64,000 nucleotides of DNA, taken from Nitrospirota bacterium (GTDB taxonomy: Bacteria > Nitrospirota > Thermodesulfovibrionia > UBA6902 > DSMQ01). Both the position numbers and the translations under genes were made by a program. Location of the stretch: NCBI GenBank assembly GCA_016212185.1, contig JACRGX010000090.1:35229-99228 (forward strand), given 5' to 3'. This document shows positions 31,212 through 39,317 of the stretch, one piece after another (the first letter of the stretch is position 1; each line of letters starts with the position of its first letter). The notes beneath the pieces were generated by a model that was not told the origin of the DNA, ran no database searches, and saw only the letters and a list, made by a program, of their open reading frames with translations.

Positions 31212-32393
31212 ATGGGAAATGGAAAATGGGAAATAAGAAATAGCGGGAAGACAGCATTTTTTCTTGCTTTTCTTATTGCGTTCTCGGTTCTCAGTTCTCA
31301 GTTCTCAGTTTTATTCGCAAAAGACCCGAAGGATGAGCTCAAGGAGATCCAGAAAAAACTCAGCAGTGAAAAACAGAAGGTACAGGAGATTATAAAAAAA
31401 GAGGGCTCCATTCTTTCAGAGCTTGAAAAAATAGACAGGGCGCTGGCCCTAAAAAGGGAAGAACTTGCACGCTACGACAAACAACTGGCGCAGACCCGCA
31501 CAAAGATAAGGCAGCTTGGGGGAGATATTACCATCCTTAGCAGCAAGCTTGAAAGCAGAAAACAGTTTTTAAAGCAGCGACTGAGGAGTCTTTACAAGCA
31601 GCAGCACGGCGACATAGCGGTCATATTATTTTCGGCAAAAGATTATCAGGACCTCATTAAAAAAAGCCGGTACATCAATTTTATTGCTTATTACGACCGC
31701 AAATTAATGGACCTCTACAGCAGCGAAATTAAGGAGCTTAATGAAAAAATGCAGCAGATGGAAGTCCTGAAAAAAGAATTGGAGATAAACAAAAATCAGG
31801 TCAAAAGAAAGACAGATGAAATGCAGGCAGAGCGCAGCAAAAAAGACTCTTTGCTTGCATCGGTCAAAAAAGAGCGGAGTTCTTATGAAAAAATGATCAA
31901 GGAACTTGAGGAGTCCTCAAAAAGGCTCATGGACCTGATTAAAAAGCTTGAAGAAAAAGAACTGCCGCCTTCCATAACAGGCAAAGGTTTTGCAGTGCTC
32001 AAAGGGCTGCTTCCATGGCCCATTGACGGGAAAATACTCGTCCCGTTCGGGAGCTACAAAAACCCTGAATTCAACATCCCTGTTTTTAAAAATGGGATTG
32101 AAATCAAGGCAGGCACCGGAGAGGCGGCAAGGGCGGTAGCCGGCGGAAAAGTGGTTTATGCAGACTGGTTTAAAGGCTACGGACAGCTTCTCATAATTAA
32201 TCACGGAGACGGCTACCATACGCTTTATGCGCATCTTTCAGAGATCTTTCACAAAGTCGGTGATACTGTAAAGGCGCAGCAGGCGGTCGGCAAAGTAGGC
32301 GAGTCCGGACTTCTCAATACGCCGAGCCTGTATTTTGAGATAAGATATAAAGGCAAGCCGCTTAATCCGGCTCAATGGTTAAAAAAGAAATAG
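31212..32393 (+). CDS. EnvC-like amidase activator with inactive LytM (M23) domain
   Basis: A 393-residue exported protein. A signal peptide is followed by long coiled coils (about 40-250) and a C-terminal LytM domain. The zinc-ligand motifs are lost: HxxxD reads KNGIE and the HxH reads SLYFE, though YAH remains. Degenerate LytM domains activate amidases in EnvC and NlpD, and the ftsEX context fits EnvC. The N-terminal signal region is odd: it is coded by GGAAATGG-type repeats and by three tandem TTCTCAG heptamers (31281-31310), reading SVLSSQFSVLFA. Confidence 0.9.
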   Translation: MGNGKWEIRNSGKTAFFLAFLIAFSVLSSQFSVLFAKDPKDELKEIQKKLSSEKQKVQEIIKKEGSILSELEKIDRALALKREELARYDKQLAQTRTKIRQLGGDITILSSKLESRKQFLKQRLRSLYKQQHGDIAVILFSAKDYQDLIKKSRYINFIAYYDRKLMDLYSSEIKELNEKMQQMEVLKKELEINKNQVKRKTDEMQAERSKKDSLLASVKKERSSYEKMIKELEESSKRLMDLIKKLEEKELPPSITGKGFAVLKGLLPWPIDGKILVPFGSYKNPEFNIPVFKNGIEIKAGTGEAARAVAGGKVVYADWFKGYGQLLIINHGDGYHTLYAHLSEIFHKVGDTVKAQQAVGKVGESGLLNTPSLYFEIRYKGKPLNPAQWLKKK

Positions 32394-32444
32394 ACAGGAC
32401 ACGTTTCACGGTGTTAACATAGAATATGGAGGAACAAATTAACG

Positions 32445-33767
32445 ATGTTTAAGAAAAAATCAATCACCATGTGGGTGGTGATGCTTGCAGTTATCATTAC
32501 CGGGACAATAATCGGGCAATGGGGTCTTGCCTGGGTAAACATGGAAGGCGGGCATTACGAAAAATTAAGGGTCTTTGCCGAAGTGCTTACACTGGTCAAG
32601 AAAAATTATGTGGAGGACGTCAAAGAAGACGACCTCATCTACGGGGCAATAAGGGGAATGCTTAATTCGCTGGACCCGCATTCATCCTTTATGCCTCAGG
32701 ATGCTTTTAAGGAGATGCAGGTTGAGACAAAGGGAGAGTTCGGAGGTCTCGGGATACAAATCGGAACAAAAGACGACATGATTACTGTCGTTGCGCCCAT
32801 TGAAGATACCCCTGCTGACAGGGCAGGCATAAAGGCAGGCGATAAGATTCTTAAGATAAACGGCGAATCAACAAAGGGCCTGAGCATGGATGATGCAGTA
32901 AAAAAACTCAGGGGCCCAAAAGGGACGCAGGTAACAATAAACATCTACCGGATGGAATGGGCTGAGCCTAAAGACTTCACCCTCACAAGAGACATCATAA
33001 AAATCCGCAGTGTAAAGAGCAAGGTGTTAGAGGACAAAATAGGGTATATAAAAATCTCTCAGTTTCAGGAGCAAACCGCGTCAGACCTTGGAGCTGCCTT
33101 GAAAAAATTGGAGCAGGACGATGTAAAATCCCTGATACTGGACCTCAGAAATAATCCCGGCGGGCTTCTGGACTCGTCAGTGGATGTAGCAGGTCAATTC
33201 CTTCCTGACGGCAAGCTTGTTGTCTATACAAAAGGGAAGAATGAAAGCAAAAAGGAATATCATACAAAGAACTCCAGGGAACACTTTGAACTTCCAATGG
33301 TAGTACTTGTAAATGAAGGCAGCGCCAGCGCATCAGAAATTGTTGCAGGCGCGCTTAAGGACTGGTCAAGGGCAGTAATCGTAGGGGCAACAACCTTTGG
33401 AAAAGGCTCTGTCCAAACGGTTATCCCTTTAAGCGACGGCTCGGGCTTAAGGCTTACAGTCGCCCGCTATTATACGCCAAAGGGAACATCCATACAAAAC
33501 ACAGGGATAACGCCTGACATTGTCGCAAAACCAAAGCTCAAAAAAGGTACAAGGGCGCACCCGGTAATAAGGGAAAAAGACCTTGAGAAACACCTTGAGA
33601 ACGATACAAAGAAAGGGCCTGAAATCACGAAGGACTCTGAAAAAGAGCTTATGGAAATACCGGGAGAGGCGGCTGAATCCTCAGAGGAAGAGGACTTACA
33701 GCTCCAGCGTGCGATAGATGTAATTAAAACATTGAAGATATTTAAGGAGATGCAAAAGGCATCTTAG
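32445..33767 (+). CDS. ctpA: C-terminal processing protease (S41 family)
   Basis: A 440-residue serine protease anchored by an N-terminal helix (about 9-27). A PDZ domain (about 95-175) precedes the S41 catalytic region with the nucleophile serine in NEGSASASEIVAGAL and the lysine in FGKGSVQTV. CtpA/Prc proteases trim periplasmic and cell-wall proteins. The location after ftsEX-envC suggests that it processes hydrolases or their activators. GGAGG precedes the ATG, and an acidic Ser/Glu-rich segment lies near the C-terminus. Confidence 0.94.
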   Translation: MFKKKSITMWVVMLAVIITGTIIGQWGLAWVNMEGGHYEKLRVFAEVLTLVKKNYVEDVKEDDLIYGAIRGMLNSLDPHSSFMPQDAFKEMQVETKGEFGGLGIQIGTKDDMITVVAPIEDTPADRAGIKAGDKILKINGESTKGLSMDDAVKKLRGPKGTQVTINIYRMEWAEPKDFTLTRDIIKIRSVKSKVLEDKIGYIKISQFQEQTASDLGAALKKLEQDDVKSLILDLRNNPGGLLDSSVDVAGQFLPDGKLVVYTKGKNESKKEYHTKNSREHFELPMVVLVNEGSASASEIVAGALKDWSRAVIVGATTFGKGSVQTVIPLSDGSGLRLTVARYYTPKGTSIQNTGITPDIVAKPKLKKGTRAHPVIREKDLEKHLENDTKKGPEITKDSEKELMEIPGEAAESSEEEDLQLQRAIDVIKTLKIFKEMQKAS

Positions 33768-33770
33768 AAA

Positions 33771-33806
33771 CAGTTAACAGTTATCAGTTAACAGTGAACA
33801 GTAAAG
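33771..33806. repeat. Near-heptamer tandem repeat (CAGTTAA type)
   Basis: ACAGTTA, TCAGTTA, ACAGTGA and ACAGTAA in tandem with a 7-base period. Same type as the tracts at 38816 and 39318. Confidence 0.7.
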
Positions 33807-33818
33807 GATAAACTCAGA

Positions 33819-33857
33819 GGGGTGCGCAGGATAACCGCGCGCCCCTTCTTGTTTTGT
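33819..33857 (+). terminator. Terminator of the ftsE-ctpA operon
   Basis: GGGGTGCGC pairs with GCGCGCCCC (one G-T) around 9 bases, followed by TTCTTGTTTTGT. Confidence 0.8.
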
Positions 33858-33861
33858 GGAT

Positions 33862-33999
33862 GTCATTCCGGCTTGTCCGGAATCTTTCTGATATAAATAA
33901 GGACTGCATGACGGCAAAGCAAGATAGCACTCCATCATAGAAAGCAATCCCCTGCTGAAGGATTTGTCACAGGAACGATTCCGGACAAGCCGGAATGAC
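33862..33999. repeat. GTCATTCC-ended inverted repeat element, 138 bp
   Basis: GTCATTCCGGCTTGTCCGGA at the left and its near-perfect complement at the right. The 90-bp centre codes for nothing. It resembles a miniature transposable element. Confidence 0.82.
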
Positions 34000-34053
34000 G
34001 GATATTAGGGATATGTGCCCACAGGAATCCCTGAAGAACCTTATTTTTTCTGC

Positions 34054-34059
34054 TATAAT
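34054..34059 (+). promoter_or_regulatory. Extended -10 box predicting a leaderless channel mRNA
   Basis: TGCTATAAT ends 6 bases before ATG 34066, with no ribosome-binding site. Confidence 0.68.
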
Positions 34060-34065
34060 TCAGAA

Positions 34066-35052
34066 ATGATAAAAAGACTTTTATACGCACTCATACTTCT
34101 TTTCTTCGTTGTTATGGCCGGAACTCTCGGCTATATGTTCATGGAGGGATGGGGCTTTGTTGATTCCCTCTACATGACGATTATCACCATTGCATCGGTC
34201 GGATACATGGAAGTAAACCCTCTCTCACAGCACGGCAGGATTTTTACGATATTTCTCATTGTATTCGGCATGGGCATACTGCTGTTTGGAATATCAACCT
34301 TTACGGCATTTCTGGTAGAAGGTGAGTTAAGCGAAATATTAAGGAGGCGGAAAATGGAGAAAAAAATCGCTGATCTAAAAGGGCATTATATTGTCTGCGG
34401 ATTAGGCGGAACTGGAAGGCATATAATTGATGAGCTTCATAAAACAGGCAGGCACTTTGTTGCCATTGATACAAATGATGACATCTGCAGGGAACTGTCT
34501 GAAAAGGGATTGTTGTTTGTCAAAGGCGATGCAACAAGCAGTGTAGTCTTAAAGGCTGCAAACGCCCCGAACGCAAAAGGCATTTTCTGCTCGCTCCCCA
34601 CTGACGCAGAAAACCTCCTCCTAATACTTACGGCAAGGGGGATAAATTCATCTTTAAAAATCGTTGCAAAGGCAGAGGAAGATGAATCAGATGAAAAGAT
34701 GCGAAGGGCAGGCGCCGACGACGTTGTCTCGCCGGAATTCATCGGAGGTCTCAGGATGGCGTCAACAATGGTTCGGCCCGAGGCTGTTGGTTTTTTTGAT
34801 ATGATGGTAAAACATGCGGATGAAACTTACAGGCTGGAGGATTTAACTGTAGATGCCGGATGCCCGTTTGCCGGAAAGACATTGAAGGCATCCGGGCTTC
34901 CTGATAAAAGAGGGATTAGCGTTGTCGCGGTAAAAAAACGGGGAAAATATATTTTCAATCCATCTGCTGATGAACGGCTTGAAGGAGGAGACGTCCTCAT
35001 ACTTATCGGTGAAACAAACATGATAAGGGAGATTAAGGCGGCGGGAAAATAG
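34066..35052 (+). CDS. Two-helix potassium channel-like protein with TrkA (RCK) domains, atypical filter
   Basis: A 328-residue protein. It has a two-transmembrane channel unit (about 5-90) with pore helix and filter, then a TrkA-N/RCK domain with the nucleotide motif CGLGGTGRHI and a TrkA-C domain. This is the MthK-like layout: a K+ channel gated by a cytoplasmic ring. The filter reads ASVGYMEV (34192-34215), where K+ channels normally have TVGYGD or TVGYGE, so the second glycine is methionine. An in-frame start at 34015 would add 17 residues from a repeat-rich gap; 34066 is favoured. Confidence 0.88.
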   Translation: MIKRLLYALILLFFVVMAGTLGYMFMEGWGFVDSLYMTIITIASVGYMEVNPLSQHGRIFTIFLIVFGMGILLFGISTFTAFLVEGELSEILRRRKMEKKIADLKGHYIVCGLGGTGRHIIDELHKTGRHFVAIDTNDDICRELSEKGLLFVKGDATSSVVLKAANAPNAKGIFCSLPTDAENLLLILTARGINSSLKIVAKAEEDESDEKMRRAGADDVVSPEFIGGLRMASTMVRPEAVGFFDMMVKHADETYRLEDLTVDAGCPFAGKTLKASGLPDKRGISVVAVKKRGKYIFNPSADERLEGGDVLILIGETNMIREIKAAGK

Positions 35053-35055
35053 GGC

Positions 35056-35655
35056 ATGTCCTCCGGTGAAAAACAGGGCTGGGAAATCCTCACAAAACTC
35101 AATCCTGAAGATGTCTGCAAAAGTGCGCAGGCTGCTTACGATAATGCCTCTTCTTTTTATACCTTAAAATCATTGGGCATGGATATCCATATTTCTCCAA
35201 AGGAGGAAAAGATTTTCAGCCATGCCCCCGGAAGTCAGGTTATCCTGCAGAGGCTTGCATATTTTTCACACCTTTCAATCCTCAGATATCTGACAGACGC
35301 AAAAGACATCCCGCTGTCCGGAGAGTTGATAAAGCCCGTCAATCTGAAAGGCGGCCAGCTTTTTTTCAGAGGTACCCATGTCCTGCCCTGTAATGCGCTC
35401 GCTGAGAAATACGGGAATAACATTGAAGGATTTCTTGCAAAAGGCTCTGAACTTGGAGGGGAACAGCTCAAATACGGCGATGCGTCAATTAGACTTTTCC
35501 CGCTTCCTGGGATTCCGGTTGTGCTGATATTATGGAGAGCAGATGATGAATTCCCTGCACGCCTTGATTTGCTGTTTGATTCAACCTGCGAGATTCAACT
35601 GCCGATTGACATCATCTGGTCTGTTGCCATGATGAGCCTGCTGATAATGATGTAA
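35056..35655 (+). CDS. DUF3786 domain protein
   Basis: A 199-residue soluble protein of the DUF3786 family. Recognisable parts are GGQLFFRGTHVLPCNALAEK and the GDASIRLFPLPGIPVVLILW core. The family is found mainly in anaerobes, often near corrinoid or redox genes; function unknown. It begins 3 bases after the channel stop and is probably cotranscribed. Confidence 0.8.
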   Translation: MSSGEKQGWEILTKLNPEDVCKSAQAAYDNASSFYTLKSLGMDIHISPKEEKIFSHAPGSQVILQRLAYFSHLSILRYLTDAKDIPLSGELIKPVNLKGGQLFFRGTHVLPCNALAEKYGNNIEGFLAKGSELGGEQLKYGDASIRLFPLPGIPVVLILWRADDEFPARLDLLFDSTCEIQLPIDIIWSVAMMSLLIMM

Positions 35656-35663
35656 GCTGATGT

Positions 35664-36239
35664 CTAAAATCTTAGACTCTTAAGCACCACAGCAAAAAAG
35701 TCTTTATCAACACGGTCAAAGTCCTTGTCCCGGGCAATGGCTGTCACACTATAGCGGTTTGTACCTTTAAAAAATATTGAATCTTTTATCTTCAGCAAAT
35801 TATCATGAATTTTATCTGTATAAACCATTTCAACGCCTTTCACCTTGTTGTTTGGATTTGTGACAATGCGTGAAGACAGAAGCTTCGCATCCGGACGGTT
35901 TTTTTTATAAGAACCAAAAATATCTGCAACTGCCGCATCAAGCATTCCCGGAATTGACAGGTCAGGGGTGACCGCAGGCAGTTTCATATGACCTACGGAT
36001 AAAGAGGCATTAATTTCTTTGTTCACAAAACTCACACTGCCGGGTGCATTTACATCCGCAGTTTCCTGCATCACCCATCCTGCCAACTCAGGGTATTCAA
36101 AAAAAAACCCTGTTTTCTTGTCGGCATAACGTTTCAATATTTGAATAGGTTTTGCATCCTCCCCAAGCACTGCTAACGGAATGATAAAGGTCAAAACTAA
36201 AATTGTTGATGCTAACATCAATTTTTTTGCCTTATGCAT
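35664..36239 (-). CDS. Exported PsbP/DcrB-like hypothetical protein
   Basis: A 191-residue protein with a signal peptide (KLMLASTILVLTFIIPLAVLG). Its core (KKTGFFFEYPELAGWVM, then a C-terminal FFAVVLKSLRF) resembles the PsbP/DcrB-like fold, small periplasmic proteins of mixed roles. No enzyme motif. It is convergent with the DUF3786 gene, 8 bases apart. Confidence 0.6.
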   Translation of the reverse strand: MHKAKKLMLASTILVLTFIIPLAVLGEDAKPIQILKRYADKKTGFFFEYPELAGWVMQETADVNAPGSVSFVNKEINASLSVGHMKLPAVTPDLSIPGMLDAAVADIFGSYKKNRPDAKLLSSRIVTNPNNKVKGVEMVYTDKIHDNLLKIKDSIFFKGTNRYSVTAIARDKDFDRVDKDFFAVVLKSLRF

Positions 36240-36344
36240 TTGTCACGCCTCACTTTGTAATTGTTAAAGGTAATTGATATTAATGACAAAGAATTTTAAC
36301 ATGGTTTCCGCTCATATGCAAATCGGCAGGTTCAACCTCCCCTC

Positions 36345-36373
36345 TTGACATCCTCTGAATTGTTTTTCATACT
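36345..36373 (+). promoter_or_regulatory. Promoter of the TPR gene
   Basis: TTGACA (36345-36350), a 17-base spacer and CATACT (36368-36373). GGGAG precedes the ATG. Confidence 0.7.
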
Positions 36374-36397
36374 ACCAATCAAAAAAGGGAGAAAAAA

Positions 36398-36955
36398 ATG
36401 GAAGCAAAAGAATTATTCCGGGAAGGACAAGGCTTCTTCATGGAAGGAAAGTATGGAGAAAGCATCGCATCATTTTCAAAAGCCATTGAGGCCGGAGAGA
36501 AAACAGAAATAGCCTTTTTAAGCAGGGGTGTTGCATCTTTCAGGATGGAGCAGTTTGATAAGGCGATGCAGGATTTCAGCTTTGTCATTGACATAAACAG
36601 CCAGAATTTCCGGGCTTACTTTTACCGCGGGATATCATATATGGCAAAAGAGGATTATGAAAATGCCATAAAGGATTTTGATAGTACCATAAAAATCAAC
36701 TCCGGCTACGGAGCCGCCTTTTTCGCCCGCGGCACGGCTTATGCCCAGATAGGGAATGAATATGAAGCGCAGCGGAGCATCCAGTCTGCAATAGCCTGCT
36801 CTGAAACATCAATGCAGTGGATTACAGACCACTACGGTATGTTCCGGACGCAGTTTGACCAGGCCATGGCGCTTATGCCGGGTGAAAACGATTTTTCTGA
36901 AAGCTACGAAGAGCGGATAAAAAAAATCAGAGAGTCTTTTGAGGAAGAGAAATAG
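36398..36955 (+). CDS. Tetratricopeptide repeat protein
   Basis: A 185-residue soluble protein with about three and a half TPR units over residues 1-125 (for example GKYGESIASFSKAIEAGEK and EDYENAIKDFDSTIKINSG). A helical C-terminal part follows without repeats. TPR proteins act as binding scaffolds; the partner is unknown. No signal peptide. Confidence 0.88.
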   Translation: MEAKELFREGQGFFMEGKYGESIASFSKAIEAGEKTEIAFLSRGVASFRMEQFDKAMQDFSFVIDINSQNFRAYFYRGISYMAKEDYENAIKDFDSTIKINSGYGAAFFARGTAYAQIGNEYEAQRSIQSAIACSETSMQWITDHYGMFRTQFDQAMALMPGENDFSESYEERIKKIRESFEEEK

Positions 36956-36989
36956 GGGGTTTTATGGAAGGCTTTTAGGGACGGCGGAG

Positions 36990-37040
36990 AAAAATGGTGC
37001 CCCCTGCAAGAATCGAACTTGCGGCACCAGGTTTAGGAAA
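36990..37040. repeat. Partial tRNA-Arg duplicate, left attachment-like site
   Basis: 51 bases identical to 38730-38780, which cover the 3' half of tRNA-Arg(CCU) from the variable side through CCA and a few bases beyond. The copies are 1,740 bases apart in direct orientation. Confidence 0.92.
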
Positions 37041-37115
37041 AGCATCAAGTAGCGAGTGATTATGGATTGGAATTAAGACCTGCGGCTGCCAAGATATTAG
37101 CGTAGCACAGATATT

Positions 37116-37349
37116 TCAAGCTGCAAAAACTTCCTCAGTAGAAATAGCCTTAGATGCATAAAGAACCGCTGCTCTTATATCGTCATTGGCCAAGAAAGGA
37201 TAATCTTTAAGGAGGCTCTCATAAGTTGCGCCGTAGGCAAGTTTTTCAAGTATAAGTTCCACAGTAAGCCTTGTTCCCTTTATCACAGGCTTTCCGAGCA
37301 TAATCTTTGTATCTATTGCTATCCTTTTAAGAAGACTCTCATCTTTCAT
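37116..37349 (-). CDS. DUF433 antitoxin-like protein
   Basis: A 77-residue protein with the DUF433 signature PVIKGTRLTVELILEKLAYG and YPFLANDDIRAAVLYA. The family is a small winged-helix type often paired with PIN-like (DUF5615) toxins. It overlaps the next gene by 4 bases. The PIN-like gene two positions upstream is truncated, so the pair may be decayed. Confidence 0.85.
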   Translation of the reverse strand: MKDESLLKRIAIDTKIMLGKPVIKGTRLTVELILEKLAYGATYESLLKDYPFLANDDIRAAVLYASKAISTEEVFAA

Positions 37350-37552
37350 TTCTTCCAGTGCTTCTTTGCTCTTTCAAAAATATCTTCTACCGTCTGCCCT
37401 GCATAAAGGCGTCTGGATATCTTCACATAATCGGTAGGCTTGTGATGTAAAAGCGTAAGAAATCTCAGGGCAGCGGTAGGCCCCAGAGTTTTATTCAATG
37501 CCTCAATGCCTTTTAACTTGATTTCTGTATCATCAACAGTCTTTGTCTTCAT
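37346..37552 (-). CDS. Small hypothetical protein in the island
   Basis: A 68-residue protein with LGPTAALRFLTLLHHKPTDY and YAGQTVEDIFERAKKH. I recognise no named family, though similar small genes commonly accompany DUF433/PIN genes. It overlaps DUF433 by 4 bases and abuts the PIN remnant, so all three form one small operon. Confidence 0.65.
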   Translation of the reverse strand: MKTKTVDDTEIKLKGIEALNKTLGPTAALRFLTLLHHKPTDYVKISRRLYAGQTVEDIFERAKKHWKK

Positions 37553-37774
37553 TTATTCAGCCTCTCTTATATATTCTACTGGATTCATAACCTTAATCTC
37601 AAGGGACAATTTTTTAGCGTACTTTATCAACTCCTCATCACAGGTTAGGAAAAACTTGCACTTTGCATGAGATGCACAAGCTAAATGCACATTGGGGTCA
37701 GACTTACTTATTAACATTTGGTAAAACCCGGCTCCACATCCCGTATTTTTCTTCCCGACTATTATATAAAACAT
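37553..37774 (-). pseudogene. PIN-domain toxin, N-terminally truncated
   Basis: A 73-codon frame. Its C-terminal part (HLACASHAKCKFFLTCDEEL, then IKVMNPVEYI) matches the second half of PIN ribonucleases, including the late acidic residue region (TCDEEL). PIN proteins are usually 130-145 residues with an N-terminal catalytic Asp, and that half is missing. The first 20 residues here look unrelated. Probably an inactive remnant. Confidence 0.65.
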
Positions 37775-37848
37775 ATCTCCATCATGCCATATATAAAAAT
37801 ATATTTCAAAAACCCATCAGAAATTTGGCAATTTGCAGAGAGTCGGAC

Positions 37849-38208
37849 TCATAAACCTTTTTTACTGCGTTTGACATGGTACGCCGCAGGCGCTTCTGCC
37901 ACATGCAGCAAGCGCTCTTTTTTTTCAGGTTCAAACACAACATGCACCTGTGCGTGAAGCGCTTCTGCTACGCGGCGGAGCATGCTGAGGGAGTGGCCTT
38001 CATAGCCGGGAGATTCAAGCCTGCTGATCTGCTGCTGAGAGGTTTTGAGGAGTTTAGCTAAATCTTTTTGTGAAAGCCCCGCCTTACGGCGAAGGGCAGC
38101 AATCTGTATCGCAACATCCCATGCTTCTCCGGCACGCTTAAAGCGTTCAGCAAACACAGGGTCTTTTAATTGCTCCTCAAGATAATAATCAAAATTAGTT
38201 TTTTTCAT
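37849..38208 (-). CDS. XRE-family antitoxin-like regulator
   Basis: A 119-residue protein with an N-terminal extension (EEQLKDPVFAERFKRAGEAW) and a helix-turn-helix (RRKAGLSQKDLAKLLKTSQQ, ISRLES). This is the HigA/MqsA-like layout for antitoxins paired with RelE-type toxins; no toxin gene is adjacent. A start at 38244 would add 12 residues. GGGGC precedes the chosen ATG. Confidence 0.82.
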   Translation of the reverse strand: MKKTNFDYYLEEQLKDPVFAERFKRAGEAWDVAIQIAALRRKAGLSQKDLAKLLKTSQQQISRLESPGYEGHSLSMLRRVAEALHAQVHVVFEPEKKERLLHVAEAPAAYHVKRSKKGL

Positions 38209-38313
38209 TGCCCCATTCTCATATAATTCTACCGTAAAATCCATATCTATGTCAACATCAATTTTGATGTATTAACGTAGTATCCATATGTTATGTTTCT
38301 TTTTTCGACCTGA

Positions 38314-38709
38314 TTACACTGACAACTTCCGGTAAAAAGCATCTTTCGCACATACTCCGCGCCAACTGCATTCTTTGCAGTATGAAGAAACCCACTCGGA
38401 AAATATTTCGGGAATCCTGTTTTTAAGCGCATCCCATTCAATCTGATCGTTATATGAAAGTCCGAGAAGCATGAGGGCTTTTGCATCCATCCGCCGGATT
38501 GATTCTTCGGCATTCTCCGCATACCGGCATTCATTCTGTTTAAGATGCAGACAGCTTGCACACACATTATCAGCGCTGGAGGATACAGTGATTATCTCCT
38601 TTTCCGCAAGACTCAGCGTATGCGTGAGGTTTTCTATGAAGGCTTCATCATATCCTTCTCCATTAAAAAAGTGCAGGCATATCAGGTGATGTCCTCTTAG
38701 TAATGGCAT
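38314..38709 (-). CDS. DUF1284 cysteine-rich protein
   Basis: A 131-residue protein starting LLRGHHLICLHFFNGEGYD, the DUF1284 signature, with cysteine pairs in CASCLHLKQNEC and YCKECSWRGVC. This suggests a bound metal or Fe-S cluster. Function unknown; common in anaerobes. It lies at the tRNA end of the island. Confidence 0.82.
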   Translation of the reverse strand: MPLLRGHHLICLHFFNGEGYDEAFIENLTHTLSLAEKEIITVSSSADNVCASCLHLKQNECRYAENAEESIRRMDAKALMLLGLSYNDQIEWDALKNRIPEIFSEWVSSYCKECSWRGVCAKDAFYRKLSV

Positions 38710-38729
38710 AGGCGTTTGGGAGTTATAGA

Positions 38730-38780
38730 AAAAATGGTGCCCCCTGCAAGAATCGAACTTGCGGCACCAGGTTTAGGAAA
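38730..38780. repeat. tRNA-Arg 3' part, right attachment-like site
   Basis: The second copy of the 51-bp direct repeat, here inside and just beyond the intact tRNA gene. Confidence 0.92.
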
Positions 38781-38811
38781 CCTGTGCTCTATCCAACTGA
38801 GCTAAGGGGGC
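38735..38811 (-). tRNA. tRNA-Arg(CCU)
   Basis: Full cloverleaf on the minus strand. Acceptor GCCCCCT pairs with AGGGGGC, the D-arm is AGCTCAGTTGGATAGAGC, anticodon stem CAGGT/ACCTG encloses TTCCTAA with anticodon CCT, and the T-arm contains GTTCGATTC. CCA is encoded. Confidence 0.96.
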
Positions 38812-38815
38812 ATTC

Positions 38816-38940
38816 TTAGTTAACAGTTAACAGTTAACAGTTGACAGTTAACAGTTCATAGAAAACCGTTCATAGTTAACGGTTGACAGATAACAGAAAA
38901 CTATTGACATCAGCTAACCGTTGACAGATAAGACAACAGT
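38816..38940. repeat. Near-heptamer tandem repeat tract (TAACAGT type), left of the second four-helix-bundle gene
   Basis: Runs of TTAACAG, TTGACAG and related 7-mers over about 120 bases. The tract at 39318-39352 on the other side of the gene carries the complementary words (AACTGTC, AACTGTG). Confidence 0.85.
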
Positions 38941-38941
38941 T

Positions 38942-39307
38942 TTATGATTTGTCAGCTTTTAAAGATCTGATTAATCCGTTAACCATCATTGACAACTCAT
39001 TGCATTCAGTTGTCAATTCATCAAAAATAGATTTCTTAATATAATTTTCCTTAAGAGCTATCTCCAAAAGAGGAATACACTCATAAATAGAGCTCCTGGC
39101 TATCCTGAGAAATTGGACAAAATCTTTCTTATGATATCTTCCGCTTCCTTCTGCAATATTAGAAGGAACCGAAATTGAAGCCCTTCTTATCTGAGACGTA
39201 ATACCGTATATCTCATTTGCAGGAAAATCTTTAGTAATCTTATAAATTTTACCTGCAAAATCAACTGCCCTCTTATATACGCTTAATTTCTCAAAACTAA
39301 ATCCCAT
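38942..39307 (-). CDS. Four-helix-bundle protein, 23S rRNA intervening-sequence (S23) family, second copy
   Basis: A 121-residue protein starting [20 protein letters not shown] with the family motif region [21 protein letters not shown], then [12 protein letters not shown]. It differs strongly from the copy at 13155, so it is not a recent duplicate. It sits between two tRNA genes, with complementary 7-mer tracts on both sides, which again makes a repeat-bounded cassette. Its function is not known. Confidence 0.9.
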   Translation of the reverse strand: MGFSFEKLSVYKRAVDFAGKIYKITKDFPANEIYGITSQIRRASISVPSNIAEGSGRYHKKDFVQFLRIARSSIYECIPLLEIALKENYIKKSIFDELTTECNELSMMVNGLIRSLKADKS

Positions 39308-39317
39308 CTTTATCTTG

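Larger units (their letters stand above)
37041..38780. mobile_element. Small tRNA-Arg-associated genomic island (remnant)
   Basis: The segment is bounded by the 51-bp direct repeat. The complete tRNA lies at one end and its 3' fragment at the other, the classic outcome of site-specific integration into a tRNA 3' end. Cargo: DUF433, a small unknown protein, a truncated PIN domain, an XRE regulator and a DUF1284 protein. No integrase is left. Confidence 0.6.

Noticed and set aside
38816..38940. CRISPR-like array
   Set aside because: The unit is 7 bases with no spacers; it is a simple tandem repeat.
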